Shown here one piece after another: positions 42,945-51,631 of a stretch of DNA of 64,000 bases. A program made the position numbers and the translations under genes. Source of the DNA: Lachnoanaerobaculum sp. ICM7 (GTDB lineage: Bacteria; Bacillota; Clostridia; Lachnospirales; Lachnospiraceae). The stretch lies in the NCBI RefSeq assembly GCF_000287675.1, contig NZ_ALJL01000030.1:49366-113365 (forward strand), given 5' to 3'. Each line of letters starts with the position of its first letter. The stretch's first letter is position 1. The notes under the pieces were generated by a model, which did not search any database, was not told where the DNA came from, and was given only the letters and a program-made list of their open reading frames with translations.

Positions 42945-43012
42945 GTTACTTCAAAGCAAATTGAAGTTTGTTTGAAGTGATATTGAAGTTGACTTTGAAG
43001 TAACAGTGAAGT
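42945..43012. repeat. 11-bp-phased array of five TTGAAGT heptamers
   Basis: TTGAAGT occurs at 42961, 42972, 42983 and 42995, and GTGAAGT at 43006, giving steps of 11, 11, 12 and 11 bp. In addition GTTACTTCAAAG (42945-42956) is the perfect inverted partner of CTTTGAAGTAAC (42993-43004). The 7-bp half-site plus 4-bp gap matches the way OmpR/PhoB response regulators bind direct repeats on one face of the helix. The array ends 15 bp before the -35 of the TetR promoter, the position expected for an activator. Confidence 0.65.
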
Positions 43013-43027
43013 AGTTCATATACCCAC

Positions 43028-43083
43028 TTGTTAGCAAAACCTAACTATGATATAATAATTTTACCGACGATAACGTCGGTAAA
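43028..43083 (+). promoter_or_regulatory. promoter and TetR operator
   Basis: TTGTTA (43028-43033), 17 bp, TATAAT (43051-43056). Immediately downstream, TTTACCGACG (43060-43069) and CGTCGGTAAA (43074-43083) are perfect 10-bp arms around ATAA, placed over the transcription start. The TetR-family gene starts 14 bp later, so autoregulation by roadblock is likely. Confidence 0.75.
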
Positions 43084-43096
43084 GAGGAGGTACTAT

Positions 43097-43705
43097 ATGG
43101 CTGCTGCGAAGAGGCTTAGTGAGGCTGAAAGAAAAAAAGAAATTATGGATTCAGCCACAAAAGTAATTGCCGCAAAGGGCTTAGGAAAGGCAACTATGGA
43201 AGACATCATCGCGGGAACAACTTTATCAAAAGGAGGAGTGTATCACTACTATGGGAACGTAACAGAAATCTTTAAAGACATTATGATAAGCGGGATTGAT
43301 TACAGAAACAATATCATTAAGGAGCATTTGGTTGAATGTGAAAAGGGTGGTGAGAGTAAGTTTATGGCAAAACAGTTGGTTGATAAAGTCATAGACAACA
43401 ATCCTTTAACGCCTCTTTATGTTGAGTTTTTGATAGAGAAAAAAAGAAATCCCGAACTGAATAATATTATGGAAGAGCTTCAAGAACAGACAAAGGAAAG
43501 ATTTAAAGCGATATGGAATTATGACTCAGGATGGTTGTTTGATCCTCAAATTTTTCAGTTTGTTACCGATTTTATGAATGCTCTGATAATGGCTTCTGAT
43601 GTACTGGATGCAAGAGAAAATTTTAAGAAGAACAGACAGCATTTGGAAGCAATATTTACTTACTTATTTGAACAAGTAAAGGAGAAAATGGATGGGAGTT
43701 TATAA
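43097..43705 (+). CDS. TetR-family repressor of the exporter/ECF operon
   Basis: A 202-residue protein starting at ATG 43097 behind GAGGAGG (a TTG start further up would fall on the promoter). The N-terminal TetR helix-turn-helix is clear: ERKKEIMDSATKVIAAKGLGKATMEDIIAGTTLSKGGVYHYYGN. The C-terminal ligand domain is helical. Its stop overlaps the first exporter gene by 14 bp, so it is co-transcribed with it and with all genes to 50307. Confidence 0.87.
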   Translation: MAAAKRLSEAERKKEIMDSATKVIAAKGLGKATMEDIIAGTTLSKGGVYHYYGNVTEIFKDIMISGIDYRNNIIKEHLVECEKGGESKFMAKQLVDKVIDNNPLTPLYVEFLIEKKRNPELNNIMEELQEQTKERFKAIWNYDSGWLFDPQIFQFVTDFMNALIMASDVLDARENFKKNRQHLEAIFTYLFEQVKEKMDGSL

Positions 43706-45446
43706 GAAATTATTCAGATATGTGCCGAATGAAAAATATATCGGATATATGACAATCATAGTATCAAGTATTTCGGCATTCCTGGTGGTTTATGGGTATT
43801 ATTATATATTTCTACTTCTAAAAGAAGCGGTAGTAAAGGGAAATTATGAAAACGCAGGATATTATTCTACAAGGATAGTTATCTGTTTAACTATAAGTGC
43901 GGTAATGTATTTGGTATCCGGCATTGTTTCACATAAGCTGGCATTTAGACTTGAAACAAATTTACGAAAAAGAGGAATTGAAGGACTTACAGATGCAAGC
44001 TTTCGATTTTTTGATCTTCATTCCTCAGGATATATAAGAAAAACTATAGATGACAATGCGGCAAAGACACATATGGCGGTAGCTCATATGTTGCCGGATA
44101 ATTCACAGGCATTTTTGGTACCGATTTTTGCATTTATACTGGCATTTGCCATAAGTCTTAGAGTGGGAATCGTTATTATAGTTTTATCTGTTGTAAGCGG
44201 ACTCATATTGATGGGAATGATGGGTAATAAAGATTTTATGAAGCTTTATCAGACTTCACTTGACAAACTGAGTTCTGAAACTGTGGAGTATATCAGAGGC
44301 ATACAGGTAATAAAGATATTCGGTTCAAAACTTAAATCCTTTAAGGCATTGCATGATTCTATTATGGAGTATTCAAAATACGCTTATGATTATTCTCTGT
44401 CTTGTAAAACACCATATGTCATATATCAGCTGATATTTTTAGGATTGATTGCCATTATCAGCATTCCGCTCAGCTTCTTTTTGACCGGTATAAAAGATCC
44501 TAAATTTATGGCTGTGGAGCTTATTATGATCTTTTTCTTAAGCGGTGTAATAATGGTCTCTTTTATGAAAATAATGTGGGCAAGCATGAATATCTATAAT
44601 GCAAATTTTGCCATTGACAGTTTGGAAGAATTATATGAAAAGATGCAGGAGGATAAACTCACATATGGAAACAGAGACCATTTTGACAATTTCAATATTG
44701 AATTTGAAAATGTGAGCTTTTCATATGGGGATAAAAAGGTTCTGGAAAACTTATCATTTTCATTAGAAGAGAAAAAAACTTATGCCTTAGTAGGGCATTC
44801 AGGTTCAGGAAAGTCAACTATTGCAAAGCTTTTGTCAGGATTTTATAAGGTTGATAAGGGGGCAATAAAAATAGGTGGATATCCTCTTTCGGAATATACA
44901 AAGGAGGCAATCATAAGGAATATCTCGTTTGTATTCCAAGACAGCAAACTGTTTAAAAAATCTATATATGATAATGTAGCATTGGCTGATGAAAATGCAG
45001 ATAGAGATAAAGTAATGAAGGCTCTCAGTCTTGCAGGTTGTGATGAAATTATTGAAAAGTTTAAAGACAGGGAAAATACAATTATAGGTTCAAAGGGAGT
45101 GTATCTTTCAGGAGGTGAAAAACAAAGAATCGCTATTGCAAGGGCTATTTTGAAAAATTCACCTATTGTAATTATGGATGAAGCGAGTGCGGCAATTGAT
45201 GCAGATAATGAATATGAATTACAAAAAGCATTTAAAAATTTAATGCAGAATAAGACTGTTATAATGATTGCCCATAGGATGACTAGTATCAGAAATGTAG
45301 ATGAAATAATAGTTTTGGAAAAGGGAAATGTAATAGAGCGAGGAGATAATGATTTATTAGTAAAAACCGGAGGGTTGTACAGCAGACTCCTCAGTCTTTA
45401 CGAAACTGCAAATGATTGGAGGGTGTCAAATGAAAAACTACTATAA
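43692..45446 (+). CDS. ABC transporter half-exporter (fused permease-ATPase) 1
   Basis: A 584-residue protein with six membrane helices (residues ~15-310) and an ABC ATPase domain. Walker A is VGHSGSGKST, Q-loop FVFQDSKLF, signature LSGGEKQRIAIARAI, Walker B IVIMDEASAAID and H-loop IAHRMTS. It pairs with the next gene as a heterodimer of the IrtAB/YbtPQ type. Despite their exporter fold, such pairs import siderophores or related compounds in some bacteria. Overlaps both neighbours. Confidence 0.88.
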   Translation: MGVYKKLFRYVPNEKYIGYMTIIVSSISAFLVVYGYYYIFLLLKEAVVKGNYENAGYYSTRIVICLTISAVMYLVSGIVSHKLAFRLETNLRKRGIEGLTDASFRFFDLHSSGYIRKTIDDNAAKTHMAVAHMLPDNSQAFLVPIFAFILAFAISLRVGIVIIVLSVVSGLILMGMMGNKDFMKLYQTSLDKLSSETVEYIRGIQVIKIFGSKLKSFKALHDSIMEYSKYAYDYSLSCKTPYVIYQLIFLGLIAIISIPLSFFLTGIKDPKFMAVELIMIFFLSGVIMVSFMKIMWASMNIYNANFAIDSLEELYEKMQEDKLTYGNRDHFDNFNIEFENVSFSYGDKKVLENLSFSLEEKKTYALVGHSGSGKSTIAKLLSGFYKVDKGAIKIGGYPLSEYTKEAIIRNISFVFQDSKLFKKSIYDNVALADENADRDKVMKALSLAGCDEIIEKFKDRENTIIGSKGVYLSGGEKQRIAIARAILKNSPIVIMDEASAAIDADNEYELQKAFKNLMQNKTVIMIAHRMTSIRNVDEIIVLEKGNVIERGDNDLLVKTGGLYSRLLSLYETANDWRVSNEKLL

Positions 45447-47151
45447 GAAAAGATATGCTCTCTCAGAACAGGGTGCAAAAAATCTTACAAAAGCAACGAT
45501 ATATTGTTTTTTGACATATTGTATCAACCTTGGTCCGATGTTTATTTTAATGGGACTTATTAATCAGTTGGTCTTGGGAAATGTATCAAGCACCTTGCAG
45601 TATATTGTTATGGCAATACTTACTCTTGTTTTTATGTATATTTTATTATCAGAAGAATATGTAAGCCTTTATAATTCCACCTATAAAGAATCGGCAAATT
45701 TGAGAAAGGGAATAGCAGAGAATCTGGCACAGCTTCCGCTGGCTTATTTTTCAAAGCACGATCTCTCCGACCTTTCACAAACGATAATGTCTGATGTGGA
45801 AAGGGTAGAGCATTCTATGAGCCATTCTATACCAAAGGTTGTGGCTATGTGGTTATTCTTTCCTCTGATGGGACTTATTATGCTTATTGGAAACTGGAAG
45901 CTTGGACTTGCAGCAATTATTCCCACTCTTTTAAGCTTTATGATCAATCCTTTGGCAAAACAAAAGGAAGTTTCAGAGTACAGCAGATACTTTAATGTGC
46001 TAAGAGATAATTCAGAGCTTTTTCAAGAAACAATAGAGTTACAACAGGAGATAAGCAGCTTTAATCAAGCCGACAAGGTGAAGAAAAACCTGTATAAAAA
46101 GATGGAGGAGAGCGAGAGGATTCATCTTAATGTAGAGATAGTTCCAATGCTGGCGGTAGGTATATCTTCATCTCTCTCATATATAAGCCTTGCAGTAGTA
46201 TTGGCTGTCGGAATACAGTTACTTATTCACAATGAGATCAGCCTCTTATATCTGATAGGATACCTGATAGGAGCAATAAAGGTTAAAGAACTTTTTGATG
46301 TTTCAAGGGAAGGAATGACCGAAATGTCCTATATTGAACCTGCAATTGTAAGAATAAAGGAGATAAAAAATGCAGCGCTTCAAGAGGGTAAAGATACAGA
46401 CCTTTCAAGCTACGATATAGAATTTAAAAACGTTTCTTTTGCTTATAATAAAGATGCAAAGGTATTAAAAGATGTGAGTTTTACGGCAAAGCAGGGTGAG
46501 GTTACAGCTTTGGTAGGTATATCGGGTTCCGGTAAAACTTCCGTACTAAGACTTATATCAAGGCTGTATGACTATGATACCGGAAGTATCTTAATAGACG
46601 GAAAGGATATCAAAAATATATCTACAGAATCATTGTTTAAGAATGTCTCAATAGTATTTCAGGATGTGACTTTGTTTAATACAAGCATTATGGAAAATAT
46701 TCGTTTGGGCAGGGAGAGTGCAACAGATGAGGAAGTAAAGGAAGCGGCCAGACTTGCAAACTGTATGGATTTTATCGAAAAATTGCCGGATGGATTTAAT
46801 ACTCTGATTGGAGAAAACGGTGCTGAATTATCAGGTGGAGAAAGACAGAGAATTTCTATTGCAAGAGCATTTCTAAAGGATGCACCTGTTTTGATATTGG
46901 ATGAGATATCGGCAAGCCTTGATGTGGACAATGAAAAGAAGATACAGGACAGTTTAAATAAGCTTATTAAGGACAAAACGGTTATTATTATCTCTCACAG
47001 ATTAAAATCAATAGAAAATGTGAATAAGATTGTGGTAATAGATGAGGGAGTTGTTGAGACATCAGGAAATCATGATGAGCTTATAAAAGATTCAAAGGTA
47101 TATAAAAACTTGATTGAAAAGACAAAATTAGCGGAAGCATTTAATTATTAG
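45430..47151 (+). CDS. ABC transporter half-exporter (fused permease-ATPase) 2
   Basis: A 573-residue partner subunit starting at ATG 45430 with TGGAGGG upstream, overlapping the previous gene by 17 bp. Six membrane helices precede the ATPase: Walker A VGISGSGKTS, Q-loop IVFQDVTLF, signature LSGGERQRISIARAF, Walker B VLILDEISASLD, H-loop ISHRLKS. Both Walker B motifs keep the catalytic Glu, so both sites should be active. Confidence 0.88.
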   Translation: MKNYYKKRYALSEQGAKNLTKATIYCFLTYCINLGPMFILMGLINQLVLGNVSSTLQYIVMAILTLVFMYILLSEEYVSLYNSTYKESANLRKGIAENLAQLPLAYFSKHDLSDLSQTIMSDVERVEHSMSHSIPKVVAMWLFFPLMGLIMLIGNWKLGLAAIIPTLLSFMINPLAKQKEVSEYSRYFNVLRDNSELFQETIELQQEISSFNQADKVKKNLYKKMEESERIHLNVEIVPMLAVGISSSLSYISLAVVLAVGIQLLIHNEISLLYLIGYLIGAIKVKELFDVSREGMTEMSYIEPAIVRIKEIKNAALQEGKDTDLSSYDIEFKNVSFAYNKDAKVLKDVSFTAKQGEVTALVGISGSGKTSVLRLISRLYDYDTGSILIDGKDIKNISTESLFKNVSIVFQDVTLFNTSIMENIRLGRESATDEEVKEAARLANCMDFIEKLPDGFNTLIGENGAELSGGERQRISIARAFLKDAPVLILDEISASLDVDNEKKIQDSLNKLIKDKTVIIISHRLKSIENVNKIVVIDEGVVETSGNHDELIKDSKVYKNLIEKTKLAEAFNY

Positions 47152-47160
47152 GGGGAAGAT

Positions 47161-47742
47161 ATGAAAGAGAAAAAGCTGAAAATAAAGGATCTGGTGACTA
47201 TAGGTGTATTTGCTGTTATATATTTTGTAGTTACTTTTGCCGTTGGAATGATTGGAGTTATTCCGATTTTATTCCTGATATATCCTACAATACTGGGAAT
47301 TGTTAGCGGAACTGTTGTTATGTTATTTATGGCTAAAGTACAAAAACCTTGGGCATTGTTTATTTTCGGAATGCTGTCACCTCTTATTATGCTTGTGGGA
47401 GGCCATACCTATGTAATTTTACTTCATGCATTTGCAGTAATGATTATAGCCGAGTTGATAAGAAGGATCGGTCATTATAATTCATTTAAATACAATATGC
47501 TTTCATTCGCAATATTTAATACTTGGATTTGCGGTTCACTTATGCAAATGTTATGGGCAAGGGAGAAATACATTGAGTTATCTATGATGATGGGCAAGGA
47601 GTATGTAGATATTTTGATAAAACTTATTACTTATCAGCATATGGCTTTGGTTTATCTTGGTGCTATAATCGGAGGACTTATAGGAGCAAATATCGGAAGA
47701 ATATTACTGAAAAAGCATTTTATAAAGGCAGGTATAGTTTGA
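47161..47742 (+). CDS. ECF transporter S component, Trep_Strep family (full length)
   Basis: A 193-residue membrane protein of the Trep_Strep (TIGR02185) type with about six helices. The N-terminal KEKKLKIKDLVTIGVFAVIYF is followed by IPILFLIYPTILGIVSGTVVMLFMAKV, a central helix pair (GMLSPLIMLVGGHTYVILLHAF), and a C-terminal GAIIGGLIGANIGRILLKKHF. S components bind substrate and dock onto the T/A module. The ligand is unknown. A very similar, shorter copy follows at once. Confidence 0.82.
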   Translation: MKEKKLKIKDLVTIGVFAVIYFVVTFAVGMIGVIPILFLIYPTILGIVSGTVVMLFMAKVQKPWALFIFGMLSPLIMLVGGHTYVILLHAFAVMIIAELIRRIGHYNSFKYNMLSFAIFNTWICGSLMQMLWAREKYIELSMMMGKEYVDILIKLITYQHMALVYLGAIIGGLIGANIGRILLKKHFIKAGIV

Positions 47743-47762
47743 TGTATTATTAGGAGGGAAAT

Positions 47763-48218
47763 ATGAAAGAGAAAAAGCTGAAAATAAAGGATCTTGTCAC
47801 TATAGGTGTATTTGCAGTTATATATGTGGTGATTATATTTGCTCTGGGAATGATAGGATTTTTACCTGTCTTATATCTGGTATATCCTGCACTACTCGGT
47901 ATTGTAAGCGGAACTGTTATTATGTTGTTTATGGCAAAGGTACAAAAACCTTGGGCGGTGCTGATACTGGGAATGCTTTCATTTGCAATATTTAATACCT
48001 GGATCTGCGGTTCACTTATGCAAATGTTATGGGCTAGAGAAAAATATATTGAGATAGCAATGGTTATGGGTGAGGATTATGTGAATGCTTTGATAAAACT
48101 GGTCACATATCCAAATATGGCATTGGTCTATCTGGGTGCTATATTAGGCGGACTTATAGGAGCGAATATAGGAAGAATATTACTAAAAAAACATTTTATA
48201 AAGGCAGGTATAATTTGA
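47763..48218 (+). CDS. ECF S component, Trep_Strep family, internally deleted copy
   Basis: A 151-residue tandem paralogue. The first 60 and last 80 residues match the upstream copy closely, but 42 residues are missing in frame between two GMLS/NMLS segments. On the DNA the join falls between ATGCTGTCA and ATGCTTTCA in the parent copy, which points to recombination between short direct repeats. About two membrane helices are lost, so it may not fold as a working S component. The ribosome-binding site is AGGAGGG, and its stop overlaps the EcfT start. Confidence 0.75.
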   Translation: MKEKKLKIKDLVTIGVFAVIYVVIIFALGMIGFLPVLYLVYPALLGIVSGTVIMLFMAKVQKPWAVLILGMLSFAIFNTWICGSLMQMLWAREKYIEIAMVMGEDYVNALIKLVTYPNMALVYLGAILGGLIGANIGRILLKKHFIKAGII

Positions 48219-48910
48219 TGTATTACATCAATGACAAAAGACTAAATCCAAATCCTATAACCAAGTTTTTTGTTGTAGTGTTACTTGGGTTTACTGTAGT
48301 ACATTCTATAAATCAATATTTGGAAGTAGCTGTTGTATTAGCGATATCTATTATGTATCTTATTAATGGATTTAGAAGAGAGGCAATAAAAAATATACTG
48401 GTATTTGGTGTATTGTTCTTTGTACCGAGTTTTAGTGCTTTGGCGAAGCTTCCCATATTTATAATGATGATGCTTTCATTACCGGCTATATGTCGTATGT
48501 TCTATCTTCCTTTTGCAGCAGGCAAATTTATGATTAAGACTTCTGATGTCGGAAGTATTATCTCATCAATGGATGCTTTAAAAATACCAAAGGAAGTTTC
48601 TGTACCTATAGCTGTAATGTTCAGGTTCTTCCCTTCATTTGCCGAGGAGAAAAATAACATTATGATGGCAATGAGAATAAGGGGAATAGAAACAAAAAAT
48701 CCTGTTAAATATCTTGAATATATTGCTGTACCCCTGCTTATTATTTCATCAAATATTGCAGATGATATTGCAAAGGCTGCGGAAACAAAATGCATTGCAA
48801 ATCCTGTAAAGAAAACAAGGTACATAAAAGTAAAAATTCATTTGATCGATTTTATTTATGCTTTCACAATGACAATTATAGTGGTGGGAGGTCTTATATG
48901 CTTACGTTAG
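48215..48910 (+). CDS. ECF transporter transmembrane component EcfT
   Basis: A 231-residue membrane protein of the CbiQ/EcfT family. It has about five membrane helices and the two cytoplasmic coupling motifs, of which AMRIRGIET is the first (Ala-Arg-Gly type) and AAETKCIANPVKKTRY the second region. EcfT links the S component to the ATPases. It starts with a TGATG overlap and ends overlapping the ATPase start by 13 bp. Confidence 0.82.
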   Translation: MMYYINDKRLNPNPITKFFVVVLLGFTVVHSINQYLEVAVVLAISIMYLINGFRREAIKNILVFGVLFFVPSFSALAKLPIFIMMMLSLPAICRMFYLPFAAGKFMIKTSDVGSIISSMDALKIPKEVSVPIAVMFRFFPSFAEEKNNIMMAMRIRGIETKNPVKYLEYIAVPLLIISSNIADDIAKAAETKCIANPVKKTRYIKVKIHLIDFIYAFTMTIIVVGGLICLR

Positions 48911-50307
48911 AGAATCTGTCACTGTTTTACGAACAGGATAAAAAAGTACTTGATGATATCAACTTGATTGTAGCGGACGGCGAATGTGTACTTCTTACAG
49001 GGGAGAGCGGAAGCGGAAAATCTTCTATTATAAATTCTATAAATGGACTTGCCTTTGAATATGAGAATGCCAAATTTAGTGGCAGCATAAAGGTTGACAA
49101 TAAAGATTTAAAGGGAATGGAGCTTTATGAAATATCTCTGATGATATCCAGCGTTTTCCAAAACCCAAAGACACATTTTTTCAATGTGGATACAACACTT
49201 GAACTGTTATTTTATCTTGAAAACATAGGTCTTGATAGAAAAGAAATGGAAAGTCGTATGGAAGATATGCTAAAGATCTTTCCTATAAAGCATTTGCTCG
49301 GACGTAGCATATTTGATCTTTCAGGTGGCGAAAAACAGATACTTTGTGTGGCAGCTTGTTATATTTCAGGTTGTAAGATAATAGTACTTGATGAGCCTTC
49401 TTCAAATCTGGATGATAAATATATTGATATATTAAAAGAAATGTTGCATATACTAAAGAATAAGGGAATTACGCTTATAATTGCAGAGCATAGAATCTAT
49501 TATTTGACGGATTTGGCTGATCGAATTATTCTCATCAGAAAGGGAGAGCTTTTTAAGGAGCTTACAAAAGATGAACTTTTAAACTCTGAAAGACAACTTG
49601 GACTTCGCTCTGCGATAAAAACAGTATTGAAAGCACAAAGTAAGTTGTTTGGAAATGATTTAAATATTAAAAAACTTGAGTACAACTTTAAAGACGGTTC
49701 GGGGTTAAAGATAGAAGATATTTCATTTGGTCTTGGAAATATTTACGGTATTACCGGAAAAAACGGTTGCGGTAAATCTACATTTATAAGAGTAATGACA
49801 GGCCTTGATGATAAGGGAAAGAGTGAGATAACATTTAACGGGAAAATCCTGAACAAAAAAGACAGACTGAAAAATTCATCATTGGTTATGCAGGATGTAA
49901 ATCATCAGCTTTTCACAGATTCTGTAGAGGAAGAAATAAAACTTGGGGTTAAGGATTTGCCACAGGATAGATTAGATAAGGTCCTATTTGGTCTTGAACT
50001 TACAGAATTAAAGGACAGACATCCTATGAGCCTTTCAGGTGGACAAAAACAAAGAGTGGCCATTGCTTCAGTTCTATGCAAAAACTCAAGATTTATATTT
50101 TTTGATGAGCCCACAAGCGGTATGGATTATAAAAATATGATAAGAATTTCAAAGCTGATAAAGGAGATGAGTACTAAAGATAATATTATATTTATTGTTT
50201 CCCACGACAATGAATTTTTAAATGAAACCGCAGACAGTATACTTTGCCTTGAGGAATTTAAGATCCAGGAATCCAAAAATGAAATTAATAAAATCATTTA
50301 TTATTAA
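48898..50307 (+). CDS. ECF transporter ATPase, two fused ABC domains
   Basis: A 469-residue protein starting at ATG 48898 with GGGAGG upstream. Domain 1: Walker A TGESGSGKSS, VFQNPKTHFF Q-loop, LSGGEKQIL signature, IIVLDEPSSNLDD. Domain 2: Walker A TGKNGCGKST, VMQDVNHQLF, LSGGQKQRVAIASVL, FIFFDEPTSGMD. Q-loop acidic/aromatic patterns are of the EcfA type. The fusion replaces separate EcfA1 and EcfA2. With EcfT and the S components it completes a dedicated importer. Confidence 0.88.
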   Translation: MLTLENLSLFYEQDKKVLDDINLIVADGECVLLTGESGSGKSSIINSINGLAFEYENAKFSGSIKVDNKDLKGMELYEISLMISSVFQNPKTHFFNVDTTLELLFYLENIGLDRKEMESRMEDMLKIFPIKHLLGRSIFDLSGGEKQILCVAACYISGCKIIVLDEPSSNLDDKYIDILKEMLHILKNKGITLIIAEHRIYYLTDLADRIILIRKGELFKELTKDELLNSERQLGLRSAIKTVLKAQSKLFGNDLNIKKLEYNFKDGSGLKIEDISFGLGNIYGITGKNGCGKSTFIRVMTGLDDKGKSEITFNGKILNKKDRLKNSSLVMQDVNHQLFTDSVEEEIKLGVKDLPQDRLDKVLFGLELTELKDRHPMSLSGGQKQRVAIASVLCKNSRFIFFDEPTSGMDYKNMIRISKLIKEMSTKDNIIFIVSHDNEFLNETADSILCLEEFKIQESKNEINKIIYY

Positions 50308-50371
50308 ACAAAACTTTAAGAACTGTAGTTTAATATATGATATAATCAAAGAAAACATTGGAGGATGCTTT

Positions 50372-50548
50372 ATGGATCGTTTCAAGAAAGTTTACAGGCA
50401 GGGAGTATTAGAAAAACTTGAAGTCTGGGTTGATACGGAGACTGGTGTAAACTATTTGTTTAAGGCAAACGGATATGGGGGTATGACAGCTTTACTTGAT
50501 AAAGACGGAAAGCCTGTAATAACACATAACATTAAGGAAGATTTATAA
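50372..50548 (+). CDS. DUF6440-like small protein
   Basis: A 58-residue protein from ATG 50372 with TGGAGGA upstream; the longer frame from 50222 overlaps the ECF ATPase end. FKKVYRQGVLEKLEVWVDTETGVNYLFKANGYGGMTALLDKDGKP is a compact beta-strand pattern seen in DUF6440 proteins, which are found widely in Firmicutes without known function. The frame is followed at once by a terminator. Confidence 0.65.
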   Translation: MDRFKKVYRQGVLEKLEVWVDTETGVNYLFKANGYGGMTALLDKDGKPVITHNIKEDL

Positions 50549-50550
50549 AT

Positions 50551-50590
50551 AAAAACTGTAGCGGAAGGATAGCTTCTACTACAGTTTTTA
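50551..50590. terminator. bidirectional terminator
   Basis: AAAAACTGTAG (50551-50561) pairs with CTACAGTTTTT (50579-50589), with an inner GAAG/CTTC. A-run and T-run flanks allow use on both strands, between the converging DUF6440-like gene and the minus-strand membrane protein. Confidence 0.8.
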
Positions 50591-50593
50591 TGT

Positions 50594-51619
50594 CTATTCC
50601 CATATTGTATGCTGTGCTCTTACACCATATTTATCAGGCTTATAAAGTGAATCGAAATCAGCTTCCACACTGTATCTTTTCCATATAACATAGTCGGATG
50701 GCTGAATTTTAAGTGTAAATGAAATATCATTCTTTACTTCTTCATATTCAATCGGATGTAGTGAAAAAATATCCGTCAAATCTCTTTCTCTAAAGTCATC
50801 TATACTCAGTTTTGAAAGATCTGTATTATTGAATCTGACCTCCGATAAAACCTCACTGTCTGCCGGAATCCTGTAATAAGTTATTGTACAGTTTTTTAGT
50901 TTATCGCTATCTTTTAATGTAGGAGTAACACTTACAAAACCGTAGGATTTATCATCACGAAATATTTCCAAAAGTTCACCATAATAAAAGTGGTCATTAC
51001 GATTGTTTACTATTTCACTGTCTGCAGACTTTTCTAAGAAGTAAAAGCCGTCAGACAAAAGAGTGGATGCCTTTGTTTCGCCGACAATTATATTGCTTTT
51101 ATCTATTTGTACTACGACCGGCTTTTCGGGAAAACCTATCATAGATACAAAGAGAGTAAGAGTAAAAAGTGAAATAAACAGTCCGGCTATAACAGCATTT
51201 GAAGCTGAGTAGAGTCGAAATATTTTATTTTTATGATTGCTTATAAGTCCTAAGATAAGCTGAAAGAGATGATAAATTATCAAGCTTATTACTGCAAGTC
51301 CAAGCTGAAATTTTAAACATCTATAAAGTGACAAGGTAAAATTATTTGTCATATAAAATATAATGCCTATGCAGGAGATATTTGCCAAAACATACACGAA
51401 GAAAAATAATAATGCAGCTTTTAGTGCAGCAGATTCGGTAATATCATCATAGTCTATATGTATTCTACCTTGAAAGCCCTGTCCGATATTGTACATCCAT
51501 TTTGGGACTTCCTTTCCGGTAGTTACTGCAATTACCAGCCTTAAAAACATATAGATTGTTAACATAAAGCATAGTAAAACCAAAAGACCAAAAATTAATG
51601 CGAATATAGTAAATCCCAT
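50594..51619 (-). CDS. four-helix membrane protein with C-terminal domain (paralogue A1)
   Basis: A 341-residue protein. Residues 1-30 form a membrane helix, and three more lie at ~63-90, ~95-125 and ~140-165. The C-terminal ~175 residues are a soluble domain with the family signature NIIVGETKASTLLSDGFYF, ADSEIVNNRNDHFYYGELLEIF, DKSYGFVSVTPTLKDSDKL, and end VRAQHTIWE. Two paralogues, at 51632 and 59085, share every one of these. I know no named family or function. It lies 12 bp downstream of A2 and is probably in one operon with it. Confidence 0.65.
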   Translation of the reverse strand: MGFTIFALIFGLLVLLCFMLTIYMFLRLVIAVTTGKEVPKWMYNIGQGFQGRIHIDYDDITESAALKAALLFFFVYVLANISCIGIIFYMTNNFTLSLYRCLKFQLGLAVISLIIYHLFQLILGLISNHKNKIFRLYSASNAVIAGLFISLFTLTLFVSMIGFPEKPVVVQIDKSNIIVGETKASTLLSDGFYFLEKSADSEIVNNRNDHFYYGELLEIFRDDKSYGFVSVTPTLKDSDKLKNCTITYYRIPADSEVLSEVRFNNTDLSKLSIDDFRERDLTDIFSLHPIEYEEVKNDISFTLKIQPSDYVIWKRYSVEADFDSLYKPDKYGVRAQHTIWE

Positions 51620-51631
51620 TTTATTCCTCCA

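Noticed and set aside
42945..43012. CRISPR array or replication iterons
   Set aside because: The heptamers are too short and closely spaced for CRISPR, and no cas genes or replication initiator gene is in the window; regulator half-sites fit the promoter context.
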